A DNA stretch of 64,000 bases from Ancylomarina subtilis. GTDB lineage: Bacteria > Bacteroidota > Bacteroidia > Bacteroidales > Marinifilaceae. The notes under the pieces were generated by a model. The model worked only from the letters and a program-made list of their open reading frames with translations, searched no databases and was not told the origin of the DNA. Positions 41,587 to 51,932 of this stretch are shown in pieces; positions within the stretch are counted from its first letter, which is position 1, and every line of letters starts with the position of its first letter. A program made the position numbers and the translations under genes. The stretch covers positions 1-64,000 of the forward strand of contig NZ_SHKN01000004.1 in NCBI RefSeq assembly GCF_004217115.1, in the 5' to 3' direction.

Positions 41587-43677
41587 ATGTCAAAATATCA
41601 GTTTTTCAATCGCGATTTAAGTTGGTTATCTTTCAACAATAGAGTTTTGGATGAAGCTAGAAATAAAGACTTACCCCTTTACGAAAGGATTAAGTTTCTT
41701 GCCATTTATTCTTCCAATCTTGATGAGTTTTACCGAGTTCGGGTTGCATCATACCAAAGGTTTACAGAACTCCCCATTGAAGACAAACTCAAATTAAGAG
41801 AAAATCCCGACCACACCTTAAAGAAAATCAAACAACAAGTTCATAAACAACAAGTTGAGTTTGGTCAGATTTTCACCAACGAGATTGTACCTGAATTGCT
41901 TGAGAATGACATCGTACTTTTGCAAGGAGAAACACTATGCGAGGAGCACTACCAGTACACCAAAGAATTTTTCCTTGACAACTTGTTGCCACACATGCAG
42001 CCTATGCTCCTTTTGAAAAAACAAATTCAACCTTTTTTACAAAATAATGCCATTTACCTGGCGGTAAAATTGTACAAAAAAAGAAGCAAAAAAGACAATC
42101 CAGACAAACCAAAACGCGCCAAATACGCCATTGTTAAGATTCCCAGTAATCGCTTCGACCGTTTTATTGAACTGCCTTCAATCAACGAGAAACACCACAT
42201 CATGTTCCTCGACGATATCGTGAAACTTCACATGAAAGTTGTTTTTCCGGGATTCAAAATTGACTCGGCATACAGCTTTAAAATGAGTCGTGATGCCGAT
42301 ATTTTGATTGAAGATGAATATTCGGAAAATATCCTGAGTATGATCGAACGGAACCTAAAAAAACGGGAAACGGGTGTCCCTTCACGTTTTTTATATGACG
42401 AAAACATACCTCGCGATTTCTTGAATTTATTAAAACTAGCATTTAATCTAACCAATAAAGAACTGGTTAAAGGAGCCCGATATCATAACTTTCACGATTT
42501 TTTCAAATTCCCCAATCCTGCTGATGCGAAATTGGAAGATTCTGCATTTTCTGCTCTCAAAGTAAAAGAACTCGGTCAGAGTAAATCGATGTTTAAAGCC
42601 ATTCATAAAAAGGATATTTTACTTCACTACCCTTATCAATCCTACGAATATGTTATTCGTTTTTTGAATGAGGCAGCCCTGGATCCCAAAGTTGAAGAAA
42701 TTAAGGCAACACAATATCGGGTTGCAGAAAACTCTGCCGTTGTCAACGCTTTAATTAATGCGGCTTTAAACGGAAAAAAAGTAACCGTCCTAGTCGAGCT
42801 TAAAGCCAGATTTGACGAAGAGGCCAATATGAATTCAGCAAGGGCCATGACTAAGGCTGGCGTGAAAATTATATACAGCTTGCCAGGACTTAAAGTGCAT
42901 GCTAAAATCGCTTTGGTTATCAGAAAAACAGATAAAGAGGATTATGCCTACCTCAGTACGGGTAATTTCAATGAAAAAACAGCACGAATTTATGCTGATC
43001 ATGGCTTTTTCACATCCGATGAAACAACAATATCCGAACTAAAACTTTTATTTAAATACCTTGAGAATCAAGAAACAGAATGTAAATTCAATAAGCTCCT
43101 CATTGGAAAATTCAATATGCTGGATGAATTCATGGCAATGATAGATCGTGAAATTAGCCATGTGGAAAATGGTGGCAAAGGTCATCTTATATTAAAAATG
43201 AATGGCTTGCAAGAAAGGGGAATAATAACGAAGCTCTACGAAGCAAGTATCAAAGGTGTTAAAATTGATTTAATTATAAGGGGGATTTGTTGCTTGGTTC
43301 CAAACAAACCGTATTCCAGAAACATTAGAATTATTCGTATTGTTGACCAATATCTGGAACATGCCCGCGTTTTCTATTTTTACAATAACGGTGCTGAAGA
43401 TGTTTATCTTTCATCAGCCGATTGGATGTCGCGCAATCTACATCGACGAATTGAATGTGCTTTTCCAATTGAAAAACCTAAACTAAAAAATGAACTCATC
43501 GATATTCTGAACATTCAGCTCAGCGACAATACAACAGCCCGACTAATTAATGAAAAATTGGAAAATATCAAGCTGAAAAATGAGATTGATGTACCAGAAA
43601 AGCGCGCACAAAGGGATATTTTTATGTACCTTGAGAAAATTGAATTGGCTAAACATTCCAAAAAAATAGAGATTTAG
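41587..43677 (+). CDS. ppk1: Polyphosphate kinase 1
   Basis: A 696-residue enzyme that makes inorganic polyphosphate from ATP and can work in reverse. N-terminal signature YQFFNRDLSWLSFNNRVLDEA and LAIYSSNLDEFYRVRVA; the catalytic PLD-like half contains His438 in GLKVHAKIALV, expected to be autophosphorylated, and His592 in YLEHARVFYFYNNG. RALTKAGV-like and YLSTGNFNEKTARIYADHGFFTS are also standard. Length is normal. A possible -7 box TAATTTTG lies at 41550-41557. SixA follows 25 bases later on the same strand. Confidence 0.96.
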   Translation: MSKYQFFNRDLSWLSFNNRVLDEARNKDLPLYERIKFLAIYSSNLDEFYRVRVASYQRFTELPIEDKLKLRENPDHTLKKIKQQVHKQQVEFGQIFTNEIVPELLENDIVLLQGETLCEEHYQYTKEFFLDNLLPHMQPMLLLKKQIQPFLQNNAIYLAVKLYKKRSKKDNPDKPKRAKYAIVKIPSNRFDRFIELPSINEKHHIMFLDDIVKLHMKVVFPGFKIDSAYSFKMSRDADILIEDEYSENILSMIERNLKKRETGVPSRFLYDENIPRDFLNLLKLAFNLTNKELVKGARYHNFHDFFKFPNPADAKLEDSAFSALKVKELGQSKSMFKAIHKKDILLHYPYQSYEYVIRFLNEAALDPKVEEIKATQYRVAENSAVVNALINAALNGKKVTVLVELKARFDEEANMNSARAMTKAGVKIIYSLPGLKVHAKIALVIRKTDKEDYAYLSTGNFNEKTARIYADHGFFTSDETTISELKLLFKYLENQETECKFNKLLIGKFNMLDEFMAMIDREISHVENGGKGHLILKMNGLQERGIITKLYEASIKGVKIDLIIRGICCLVPNKPYSRNIRIIRIVDQYLEHARVFYFYNNGAEDVYLSSADWMSRNLHRRIECAFPIEKPKLKNELIDILNIQLSDNTTARLINEKLENIKLKNEIDVPEKRAQRDIFMYLEKIELAKHSKKIEI

Positions 43678-43702
43678 TAATCGACCTCTTAAAACCACAC
43701 CG

Positions 43703-44203
43703 ATGAAACAACTTATTTTATCTCGCCATGCCAAAACAGAAGTCATTCGATACGACATCAGTGATTTTGAGCGCAATTTAACAAACAGAGGAATCAATGA
43801 TTCAGCTCTGGTTTCAGATCATTTATTAAAGAAAGGGATTCAAACGGAACTTATTATATCCAGTCCTGCCAATAGAGCGATTGCAACTGCCAGACTCTTT
43901 GCAAATCGTTTTAGTATTCACTCGGATAAAATTGTGGAGGTAGATCAACTTTATCATGGGTTTAGCACTCAGGAGTTTTTAGAAATGTTACAAGATAAAG
44001 CTGGTCAAATCAATCATGTTTGGGTCTTTGGTCATAATCCCGATATTGCGTCATGGGCTTACAATCTTCTTGAAGAAGCTTATCTGCATGTGCCAACGGG
44101 TACAGCCATCGGAATAGAATTCGATGTAGAAAACTGGTCTGATATTGATGCGCGATCGGGAAAATTAATTCACTACACAACACCAAAAATGCTAAAAGAA
44201 TAA
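43703..44203 (+). CDS. sixA: SixA-type histidine phosphatase
   Basis: A 166-residue member of the histidine-phosphatase superfamily. The catalytic Arg8-His9 is in LSRHAKTE (RHG-like), followed by a second-shell arginine in SSPANRAIATARLFA and a His in VWVFGHNPDIASW. SixA proteins remove phosphate from histidine phosphoproteins such as HPt domains. The 25-base gap to ppk1 implies one operon. It could act on phosphohistidine made by Ppk1 or on an unrelated phosphorelay protein; the pairing does not decide this. Confidence 0.92.
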   Translation: MKQLILSRHAKTEVIRYDISDFERNLTNRGINDSALVSDHLLKKGIQTELIISSPANRAIATARLFANRFSIHSDKIVEVDQLYHGFSTQEFLEMLQDKAGQINHVWVFGHNPDIASWAYNLLEEAYLHVPTGTAIGIEFDVENWSDIDARSGKLIHYTTPKMLKE

Positions 44204-44242
44204 GCTCAGATTAAAACTGATCTTTTTTACTTATAGGTAGAC

Positions 44243-46603
44243 TTATTGCTTCCCAAAAACAATCTTCCCCATATTATCGATGATTAACTTCCCATCAAGT
44301 TTTGCTTGAGTTTCGGGATGTATAAACCCTTTTATCAGTTTGGTTTTTCTATCGATCACCAAAGATTTTATCTGAGATTCTGAAAGACTCTTGCCCATAA
44401 ATTCGAACGGAATAATAAAACGACATCCCTGCTTGTAATTCGAACAACCATAGGCAGCATTTCCTTTCATCATTGTTCCTTCTTTACACATCGGACAATG
44501 CCAAACTTCAGCTTCTTCGGGAACAAAACTTAATTCGAAAGAAGGATCAAAAATTAAAATACCATTCTGCTTATTTCCGTCAACCTCAAATCCTTTGATC
44601 TTAGGCGTTTTCTGTTTTAGGATTAAAGCTTCTATTTGTTTATCCGTAAGCTTTTTATTTTGAAATTGAAATGGCAAACGGATATCACAACCATTCTTCC
44701 AATTGCTACACCCCCAGGAGTTCTTGCCTTTCAATATTTGTCCTTCTTTGCATTTAGGACACGTCAGTTCTTTTGCTTTAACGACAGCCTTTTTTTCAGA
44801 TTTATCTTTGACTTTCTCCTCCTCTACAGCAGCAATTTTCTGAATATGTGTTCGGGATTTAACATCCTTAACAATATTAAAAACCATCTGCTTTAACTCA
44901 ATCATAAACTGATCAACCTCATAATTTCCCTGTTCAATGTCTCTCAGTTTTTTCTCCCAAAGTCCTGTCAGTTCTGCTGATTTCAACAGTTCATTCTGAA
45001 TGGTGTCGATCAACTGAATTCCGGCAACAGTTGCCACAAGACGTTTCTTCTCTTTTCTAATATATTTGCGACGGAAAAGTGTCTCAATAATATTAGCTCG
45101 GGTAGATGGTCGCCCAATTCCATTCTCTTTCATCAACTCTCTCAGTTCATCGTCATCAACCTGCTTTCCTGCTGTTTCCATAGCACGCAATAAAGTTGCT
45201 TCAGAATAATATTTTGGAGGTTGAGTTTGCTTCTCAGCTAAATCCGGAACATGCTCACCGCTTTCACCCTTCTCAAACACAGGTAGAATCGTTCCTTCGC
45301 CAACATTGCTGTCTTTTGAGAAAAGAACACGCCAACCTGGCTCAATAATCTGTTTCCCCGTTGCTTTAAAATCGATATTCGTCACCTGCCCCAATACCGT
45401 TGTATGACTCACTTTACAATCAGGATAGAAAACAGCGATAAAACGCCGTGTAACTAAATCGTAAACCTGTTTTTCTTCATAACGCAGCCCACCGGGTTGC
45501 ACCCCTGTTGGAATAATGGCGTGGTGATCGGTTACCTTTTTATTATCAAATACCTTTTTCGATTTACGTATTTTTTCTCCAAGTAACACCTCCGTAAATT
45601 CCTTGTAAGGTGTTAATTTTTTAAGAATATCAGGTACTTTTTTATAGATATCATCTGTTAGGTATGTCGTATCAACTCTGGGATAAGTCGTCAGTTTCTT
45701 TTCATATAAGCTTTGAATAATTCGTAGAGTTTCTTCAGCAGAGAGATTCAACTTTCTATTGCAATCAACCTGAAGTGAAGTCAAATCGTACAATTGAGGA
45801 GGCAACTCCTTACCTGCTTTTCGCTCAAAAGAAACCACTTCAAAAAGCTCCGACTTAATTTTACTTAAAAATTCAACGCCTTCTTCTTTCTTATCAAAAC
45901 GTCCACGAGTTGCTGCAAAAGTGACCTCTCGATAAACCGTTTTTAGTTCCCAATAGGTTTGGGGAACAAAATTATCGATCTCTTTCTGGCGATTCACAAT
46001 CAGTGCCAAAGTTGGTGTTTGAACACGACCAATGGAAAGCACATTTTTACCACTACCGTATTTAAGAGTAAACAAACGTGTGGCATTCATGCCCAAAAGC
46101 CAGTCACCAATCGCTCGTGATGAGCCTGCCGCATATAAACGATCAAATTCTTTCCCATCTCTTAAGTTGTCAAAACCTTCCCGAATTGCCTCTTCGGTAA
46201 GAGATGAGATCCATAGACGCTTAATCGGCACATTGCATTTTGCTTTATGAAGCACCCAGCGCTGTATGACCTCTCCTTCCTGACCGGCATCACCACAGTT
46301 TATCACTTCTTCCGCATTCTGTATCAATTTTGCCAGGATATCAAACTGTTTTTGCACCCCAGTATCATCAATCACTTTAATTGCAAAACGCCCAGGAATC
46401 ATTGGCAAATCATTCATATGCCAATATTTCCAATTCAGATTATAATCACCTGGTTCTTTAAGTGTACACAGATGCCCAAAAGTCCAGGAAATCTGATAGC
46501 CATTGCCCTCATAATAACCATTTTTCTGACTCTTGGCTCCCAAAATCATCGCAATTTCACGCGCAACACTTGGTTTCTCTGCAATACAAACTTTCATCCG
46601 CAA
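44243..46603 (-). CDS. topB: DNA topoisomerase III (TopB-type IA topoisomerase)
   Basis: A 786-residue type IA topoisomerase that relaxes or decatenates DNA by single-strand passage. The TOPRIM domain starts MKVCIAEKPSVAREIA and has the acidic GDAGQEGEV (104-112). The catalytic tyrosine is Tyr307 in LTTYPRVDTTYL, and IGRVQTPTLALI (191-202) is the TopB form of the core. Two C-terminal zinc-ribbon-like C4 modules follow (CPKCKEGQILKGKNSWGC... and CPMCKEGTMMKGNAAYGC...), a common extension in Bacteroidota. It is convergent with sixA. The first two codons leave a choice of Met1 or Met3. Confidence 0.95.
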   Translation of the reverse strand: MRMKVCIAEKPSVAREIAMILGAKSQKNGYYEGNGYQISWTFGHLCTLKEPGDYNLNWKYWHMNDLPMIPGRFAIKVIDDTGVQKQFDILAKLIQNAEEVINCGDAGQEGEVIQRWVLHKAKCNVPIKRLWISSLTEEAIREGFDNLRDGKEFDRLYAAGSSRAIGDWLLGMNATRLFTLKYGSGKNVLSIGRVQTPTLALIVNRQKEIDNFVPQTYWELKTVYREVTFAATRGRFDKKEEGVEFLSKIKSELFEVVSFERKAGKELPPQLYDLTSLQVDCNRKLNLSAEETLRIIQSLYEKKLTTYPRVDTTYLTDDIYKKVPDILKKLTPYKEFTEVLLGEKIRKSKKVFDNKKVTDHHAIIPTGVQPGGLRYEEKQVYDLVTRRFIAVFYPDCKVSHTTVLGQVTNIDFKATGKQIIEPGWRVLFSKDSNVGEGTILPVFEKGESGEHVPDLAEKQTQPPKYYSEATLLRAMETAGKQVDDDELRELMKENGIGRPSTRANIIETLFRRKYIRKEKKRLVATVAGIQLIDTIQNELLKSAELTGLWEKKLRDIEQGNYEVDQFMIELKQMVFNIVKDVKSRTHIQKIAAVEEEKVKDKSEKKAVVKAKELTCPKCKEGQILKGKNSWGCSNWKNGCDIRLPFQFQNKKLTDKQIEALILKQKTPKIKGFEVDGNKQNGILIFDPSFELSFVPEEAEVWHCPMCKEGTMMKGNAAYGCSNYKQGCRFIIPFEFMGKSLSESQIKSLVIDRKTKLIKGFIHPETQAKLDGKLIIDNMGKIVFGKQ

Positions 46604-46656
46604 TTATTTAAATTTTCAATACGTTAAAAACGCAGGTAAACAGATCGATTTATGAT

Positions 46657-47031
46657 CTACAAATATTTATCTAACATCTCAAAAAGAACCGTTTTAGTTA
46701 CGGGTTTTGAAATATAATCGTTCATTCCAGCTTCTTTCGACTTTCTATTTTCATCAGAATAAGCATTAGCCGTCATACATATGATAGGAATCTTAATGCC
46801 AATTTCTCTCAAATTGAGACTGACTTCATATCCATTGATAATTGGCATCTGAATATCCATTAAAACTAAACCATAATCCCCTGAGTTAGGAATAAGAATC
46901 TCCAAAGCTTCTTTCCCGTTTTTAACCCATTCCACATTATAATTGGCTTTTTCAAGTAGTGTTTTTACAATCTTTCCATTTATGAAATCATCCTCCACTA
47001 AAAGGATTTTACAACTTGCTTTCTCTACCAT
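46657..47031 (-). CDS. Single-domain response regulator (CheY-like receiver)
   Basis: A 124-residue stand-alone receiver. Acidic pocket Glu13-Asp14-Asp15 (LVEDD), phosphoacceptor Asp59 in VLMDIQMPI, Thr/Ser position in ICMTANAYSD, and Lys in YISKPVTK. There is no output domain, so it likely acts in a phosphorelay, or interacts directly with a partner such as a hybrid kinase. Sequence resembles receivers normally attached to hybrid sensor kinases. Between topB and the large barrel gene on the minus strand, but with no obvious functional link. Confidence 0.9.
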   Translation of the reverse strand: MVEKASCKILLVEDDFINGKIVKTLLEKANYNVEWVKNGKEALEILIPNSGDYGLVLMDIQMPIINGYEVSLNLREIGIKIPIICMTANAYSDENRKSKEAGMNDYISKPVTKTVLFEMLDKYL

Positions 47032-47086
47032 CGTAACATTTAATTCTACACCTCAATGTCAATAAAATCAACTTTTCCAGACTTGC

Positions 47087-50000
47087 CTAAAACATATATT
47101 TAAATTCCAATGAAAAGAGATTATCCTCCTTAGAACAACTATAGTTAGCCGTAATTATCATCAATTTAAAAGGCGAAAGCCACAAACCACCTCCATATCC
47201 ATGGTGCAGCGTTTCTGACCGTTCTCCTGAACTCCAAACTCGTCCAACATCATTAAAGGCTAAAATACCAAACTCACCAGCTAGCAAATACGTTCTAAAC
47301 TGTGATAATCTGAAACGAATGTCCGTATTTTGATAAAAGACACCGTCTCCAGCAAATCGATCCAATGCAAATCCTCTTAAATTTGATTTCAGCCCCAACC
47401 TATTCGCATGAACTAAAGAATAACCATCCGAATTATACGCCCCGCCAACTCGAATAGCTAAAACAGTTCTTGCAGGTGGACTGAAACTGAAAAACAAGCG
47501 CATGTCAGACGAAACCCGGTCAAAATCCCGATCGTTCCGTCCTAACCCCTTGAAAACCTGAAAAGCCGACTGCCAGTAAATCCCTCGCGAAGGAAGTACT
47601 TCTGAGTTTCTGGAATCCCAAATATAATCAATATTTATTCCTAAATATTTCCTTGTCGAAAAATCCTTATTGGGATCTAAATCATACTTAAGATTCGAAA
47701 AATCTGTCACAAACCGATTTTCAGTCCTTTGCAGCCTTGATTGATCGAAAAAAACACCTGCTTTTATTTGATGATTTGTATTAAAATTAAATCTCAATCG
47801 CGGATTTATACTCAACCTTTCAAAACGCAGTCTATTATAGGTATTGTCGTCAGATTGTATATTTTCACTGTCATTTCCCATTCCGTAATAATAGCCCTGA
47901 AAATTTGGTGAGTTATAATTTACACTTCCCTCTAAATCTATATTTCTAAAAATAGATTTTAGTTCACCCAGATATTTAACTTGATAAGAAGGGTAATTAA
48001 ACGCATAATTAATTAAAAGTTTATGCTTGGAAGCAAACGGTTCTTTTTTGAACGCATGTGATGTGTAATTAACACCCGCCCCTAAGATCAGGCCATCATC
48101 ACTCACAAAATTCCCGTTAAGCATTGGGCTGACAATATCGTATTTAAAAGCTTTTCTATTATACACATTTACCTCAGCACTGTTCGATGTTTTATTCCTA
48201 TAAACGGCATCCTTATTAATATGAAGCTTTGTTTTGTCATAAACACTCACCAAACCTCTTCGGGTATCCTGCAAGTCAAATTGATCTTTACCTTTGCCTC
48301 CTACAAGTTTAAGTCTGACTCCTTTACCTTCAGTTTTGCCTTGTATTTTAAACTGATCTTTACCTTTTAAACCAAATAGCCGAACCTCATCTGTTTGATC
48401 CGGATAAAAGGTTCTTGCATAAATGAGATCCCTCTTTTTATCCTTTTTTGATAAATGAAACACGTTTACATTCAAACTACCATCGTTTTGCCAATTGGCC
48501 TGATAGAGCTCTTTTTCATTGGTTCCCACAACATCAACTCCCTTTGCTAAAAAGGAATAAAAATCCATGGCCATTTGAGGCAGAAGATCTCGTCGGGCTT
48601 TTAGTTTTGAAATCAAAATATCTCCGGATATTGCAAATACTTCAGTCGGCAAATCCGAAACGGCTGATTCAATAAGCTCATCACTTAATTTGAATTTCAG
48701 ATCGTTAGCCATATATTCCCAATCTGCTTTTGTTTTTGACGATAAAAAACTACGATCAAAATAGCGGGAGTTGAACCCCAACCCTGAAACATTTTCAACG
48801 ATAGAATCAAACACCTGAAATTTAGGTATCAGCCACTTTCGACGCATCAACCATGGAAGTTTCCCATCAGTATAGAAAAAAACCTGGTCTCTATCCCGAG
48901 GAATAGGCCGAACAATCGTTTTATCATCTTCTTCAAAACTTGCCCATCGCCACTGATCATCGTGCCTGTCCCAATCGTTAAGAAAAATATCAAAAAGGCG
49001 GGCTCTTAAAACAGCATCCTCATCAATACGAATATTGGAATTTTTATAGCGCTTTTTCAAAAGTTTATCTGTGCTTAAAATCTCTTTGCTTCCACCAAAT
49101 AGGCCGGAATCCGACCAATCTCCGGAAGCCCTTTCTTCAAATAAGAATAGTTCATTCTTAAAACCATCCTGATAAATTCCAAAACGAGGATCGTCAGGCA
49201 CATATACAATTTTGGGTTGAGTATGGTAAACGCCTGCAGCCTCTGCCATTTTAGGCACAACCAAAGCAGCATATGGGTAAGACTCCGAAATACCATCCTG
49301 AACAATTTCAGCTGCCAATGTCTTCCGAAGACTCTGAGGAATGGCTTTCTCGGTATATTTTTCAACTGAACGCAAAACATATTGATGCCCATCCTTAGCC
49401 TCCAAACGCAACGATCTCGTCTGCTGACCTCCTCCCCGCTTTATAATTTTCAATCCTCCTTTTTCCTTACCGATATCAAAAACGGGGACCTTAATCGGTG
49501 TCCTCCATTCCTCACGATAATTATGCCCTAAATAGTTTAATTTAAATTGACTTGTTGTATTATAAACCTGGCTTGCAGCAATGCTTATTGTACTGTCTGA
49601 AAAATCAATCGATTGATCACGCTTTAAGATCTCATTATCTGAGGAACTAATATGTTGATAAAGGCATCTGGAAAAAGCCAAACGTGGTGCTTTTTGGCCC
49701 TCTCGACCCACCGCCCAGAATTCAAGAATTACTCGACCATCCTCGTAAAAATTCAATTTGGAGAAACCGACTTCGCGCAAAGCAAAATCCATTTTTTTCT
49801 CATTCACATAACTTGTTTGACTTGCTGAACCCGAAACAACCTGATAAGAATCACCTATTTGCTTAAACTGCAAACTATTATCATGAGCAGCAACAGAAAT
49901 CAACCGAGGTGATTTCCCAAGCATCTTTTTAGCCATATAACGCATTTGCTTATAATATGGCGAAGCAAAATCCTGAGGGGTTCCCAGGAATTTTCGATAC

Positions 50001-50698
50001 AGTTCAACGGGACCTGGAAAAGGGAAATTACCGGCATGTTTTCCACCACTATACAAGGGGTGATGACTAGCTAAAATTAGTTTCTTATTCTCATTTCGTT
50101 TGAAAGCATCACTCAACTGAATTAAAAAGTCGGCCGTATTTTCAAATCCACATTCAGATTCAGGTTTCTCACCAAAATGCAACCACCATTGCGAGTCAAC
50201 AACCAAAAGAACAATATCATCGCTTAGTTCAATTTCAATCGGTCCGGGACACCCTCCCGATGGTAAAAACACATCTCCCTTATTTAAATAATCCTCAACA
50301 TAGTTTTCAAAATTCATTAATGATTCCCAGCCGTTTTTCTTATTCAGAGTCCACTCCTGATCACCAGGAATAAAAACAACTTCTCCATCAAAATCTTTAA
50401 CCAAATCAAGGAAATGATTCAGATCTTCACTTTCAAATTCTTCATCTTCCCTATCACAATTTAAGTACTCTTTCGAAATGACATTTCCCAAAACAACCAG
50501 GGTTCCGTCCTTTCCAGAATCTGACAATTGCCCACTGAGCATTTTCATATTAGCTTCCACCAACGGTCCCTCACCAATATCACCCACAAAATAGACGCTA
50601 TGCATCAGTTGAGTACTATCTAAAACAGGACGTTCTGTATTCCCTAAAACATTAAGAGATACCAAAGAAAAAAACAGATAATATATATATTTTGCCAT
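47087..50698 (-). CDS. Phosphoesterase-like / kinase-like / outer-membrane-barrel fusion protein
   Basis: A 1203-residue exported protein from the ATG at 50698, chosen because the signal peptide AKYIYYLFFSLVSLNVLGN then lies at the N-terminus; an upstream start adds 20 residues. Residues about 30-290 form a calcineurin-like phosphoesterase domain (VGDIGEG, VLGNV, IPGDQEWT, LASHHPLYSGGKHAG), but the usual GHxH is AHDNS (271-275), so one metal ligand seems lost. About 400-640 has kinase-like hallmarks: a glycine-rich hairpin, YVLRSVEK, NDWDRHDDQW, and IPRDRDQVF, resembling CotH/Fam20/PI3K-type motifs. About 860-1203 is a BamA/Omp85-type surface-antigen barrel ending in FSLEFKYMF. It lies after the SdiA-regulated-type gene in one operon. 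Function is unknown. Confidence 0.82.
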   Translation of the reverse strand: MAKYIYYLFFSLVSLNVLGNTERPVLDSTQLMHSVYFVGDIGEGPLVEANMKMLSGQLSDSGKDGTLVVLGNVISKEYLNCDREDEEFESEDLNHFLDLVKDFDGEVVFIPGDQEWTLNKKNGWESLMNFENYVEDYLNKGDVFLPSGGCPGPIEIELSDDIVLLVVDSQWWLHFGEKPESECGFENTADFLIQLSDAFKRNENKKLILASHHPLYSGGKHAGNFPFPGPVELYRKFLGTPQDFASPYYKQMRYMAKKMLGKSPRLISVAAHDNSLQFKQIGDSYQVVSGSASQTSYVNEKKMDFALREVGFSKLNFYEDGRVILEFWAVGREGQKAPRLAFSRCLYQHISSSDNEILKRDQSIDFSDSTISIAASQVYNTTSQFKLNYLGHNYREEWRTPIKVPVFDIGKEKGGLKIIKRGGGQQTRSLRLEAKDGHQYVLRSVEKYTEKAIPQSLRKTLAAEIVQDGISESYPYAALVVPKMAEAAGVYHTQPKIVYVPDDPRFGIYQDGFKNELFLFEERASGDWSDSGLFGGSKEILSTDKLLKKRYKNSNIRIDEDAVLRARLFDIFLNDWDRHDDQWRWASFEEDDKTIVRPIPRDRDQVFFYTDGKLPWLMRRKWLIPKFQVFDSIVENVSGLGFNSRYFDRSFLSSKTKADWEYMANDLKFKLSDELIESAVSDLPTEVFAISGDILISKLKARRDLLPQMAMDFYSFLAKGVDVVGTNEKELYQANWQNDGSLNVNVFHLSKKDKKRDLIYARTFYPDQTDEVRLFGLKGKDQFKIQGKTEGKGVRLKLVGGKGKDQFDLQDTRRGLVSVYDKTKLHINKDAVYRNKTSNSAEVNVYNRKAFKYDIVSPMLNGNFVSDDGLILGAGVNYTSHAFKKEPFASKHKLLINYAFNYPSYQVKYLGELKSIFRNIDLEGSVNYNSPNFQGYYYGMGNDSENIQSDDNTYNRLRFERLSINPRLRFNFNTNHQIKAGVFFDQSRLQRTENRFVTDFSNLKYDLDPNKDFSTRKYLGINIDYIWDSRNSEVLPSRGIYWQSAFQVFKGLGRNDRDFDRVSSDMRLFFSFSPPARTVLAIRVGGAYNSDGYSLVHANRLGLKSNLRGFALDRFAGDGVFYQNTDIRFRLSQFRTYLLAGEFGILAFNDVGRVWSSGERSETLHHGYGGGLWLSPFKLMIITANYSCSKEDNLFSLEFKYMF

Positions 50699-50759
50699 TG
50701 AGGTTTTTGAAATAATCAATAATAAAACAAAGTGATCACCTTTTAAATGAGCTGACACA

Positions 50760-51707
50760 TCAATTCTTCAAAACGGGCTTGTAATCAAACTGATATATTT
50801 TGCCTGACATCATCTTCCCTTCTGTTGAAATAAAAAGAGTCCCGTCAGGCGTAAAACAAATGCCCTCTGGTTGAGGAAAAATTTTACGTTTCAATCTGTT
50901 CACAGCTAACAATTCTCCTTGAGGATTTAACACCAAAAGTAATTTCCCAACCGAGCCTAAGACATAGATATTTCTACTGATTGGATGTATGGCTATAGCG
51001 GATGGTTGAAAAGTCAGATTCCCCTTGGAAGGATTAATACCCTTTAATAACTTATTCGAAAATTTCGTATATGCATCCAAATTCAAAATTGTCTCTAATT
51101 CTCCCTGATCAATCAGGATATCAGGATACTTACTCAAACTACTGTCCTTAATGGAATAACGATAAATTGCTCTCTTATCCATATAACTCGAATCCTTATG
51201 AGCAAGCCCTTTGCAAGCAATTAACAAAGTTTGATTGGAAGCATCATATGCCAAACCCTCTGTATCATTTTTGCTCCCAAGTCCTGTTTTCACTTTAATG
51301 CTTTCACTTTTTGAATGAGACATGTCATTAATAAAATACAACTTGCCATCACTACGCAAAGCAACCACCTTGTTATCCATCATTTCCACTGCTTCAAAAT
51401 CACCTTTTTTTGCAAACTTAATTCGCTGAGTAATTTTTCTTTTCTGAATATCGTACTCAAAAACATAGCCTTGTTCATCATTAATACAAAGCAACTTATG
51501 ATCTCCTTTATAGGTCAAGCCCGAAATCTCTCTTAATTCCTTACTTAAAATATAGGTTCTACTGGGCTGATTAATACGATAAGGGAAGTGAGTATAATTT
51601 TCTGACAAGAAGCAAGTTTGTTTGTTTTTTTTATTCTTTGAACACGCAGAAAAAACCACAACAAAGACCAACAATATCAACAGCTTAACTTTCTTTAGAC
51701 AAGGCAT
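50760..51707 (-). CDS. SdiA-regulated-type beta-propeller lipoprotein
   Basis: A 315-residue predicted lipoprotein with lipobox FSAC (Cys22). The rest is a beta-propeller-like repeat protein with SdiA-regulated family character: an N-terminal ISGLTYKGDHKLLCINDEQGYVFEYD, then GDFEAVEMMDNKVVALRSDGKLYFIND, KNDTEGLAYDASNQTLLIACKG, and PEGICFTPDGTLFISTEG at the end. Such proteins may bind ligands or act in envelope stress; the actual role is unknown. The gene ends 61 bases before the next start at 50698, so it likely forms an operon with the phosphoesterase/barrel gene. Confidence 0.82.
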   Translation of the reverse strand: MPCLKKVKLLILLVFVVVFSACSKNKKNKQTCFLSENYTHFPYRINQPSRTYILSKELREISGLTYKGDHKLLCINDEQGYVFEYDIQKRKITQRIKFAKKGDFEAVEMMDNKVVALRSDGKLYFINDMSHSKSESIKVKTGLGSKNDTEGLAYDASNQTLLIACKGLAHKDSSYMDKRAIYRYSIKDSSLSKYPDILIDQGELETILNLDAYTKFSNKLLKGINPSKGNLTFQPSAIAIHPISRNIYVLGSVGKLLLVLNPQGELLAVNRLKRKIFPQPEGICFTPDGTLFISTEGKMMSGKIYQFDYKPVLKN

Positions 51708-51932
51708 AGTTCGATTTTATTTTCATTGATAAAAATAAACAAAACCCAAGCATTATCCCAACAATATGAATGAAAACAAACAGCAAAAACTAAACAATAA
51801 AGCCTTCTACAGGCCATCCTTTTCCAAAATAATTCCCTCTATTCATCGGACGAACAAATCCAGCTCCCGAATGAATCAAGATTATTGCTATCTTTAATCA
51901 TTCACATTTTATTGATTTCAACATCTTATTTT

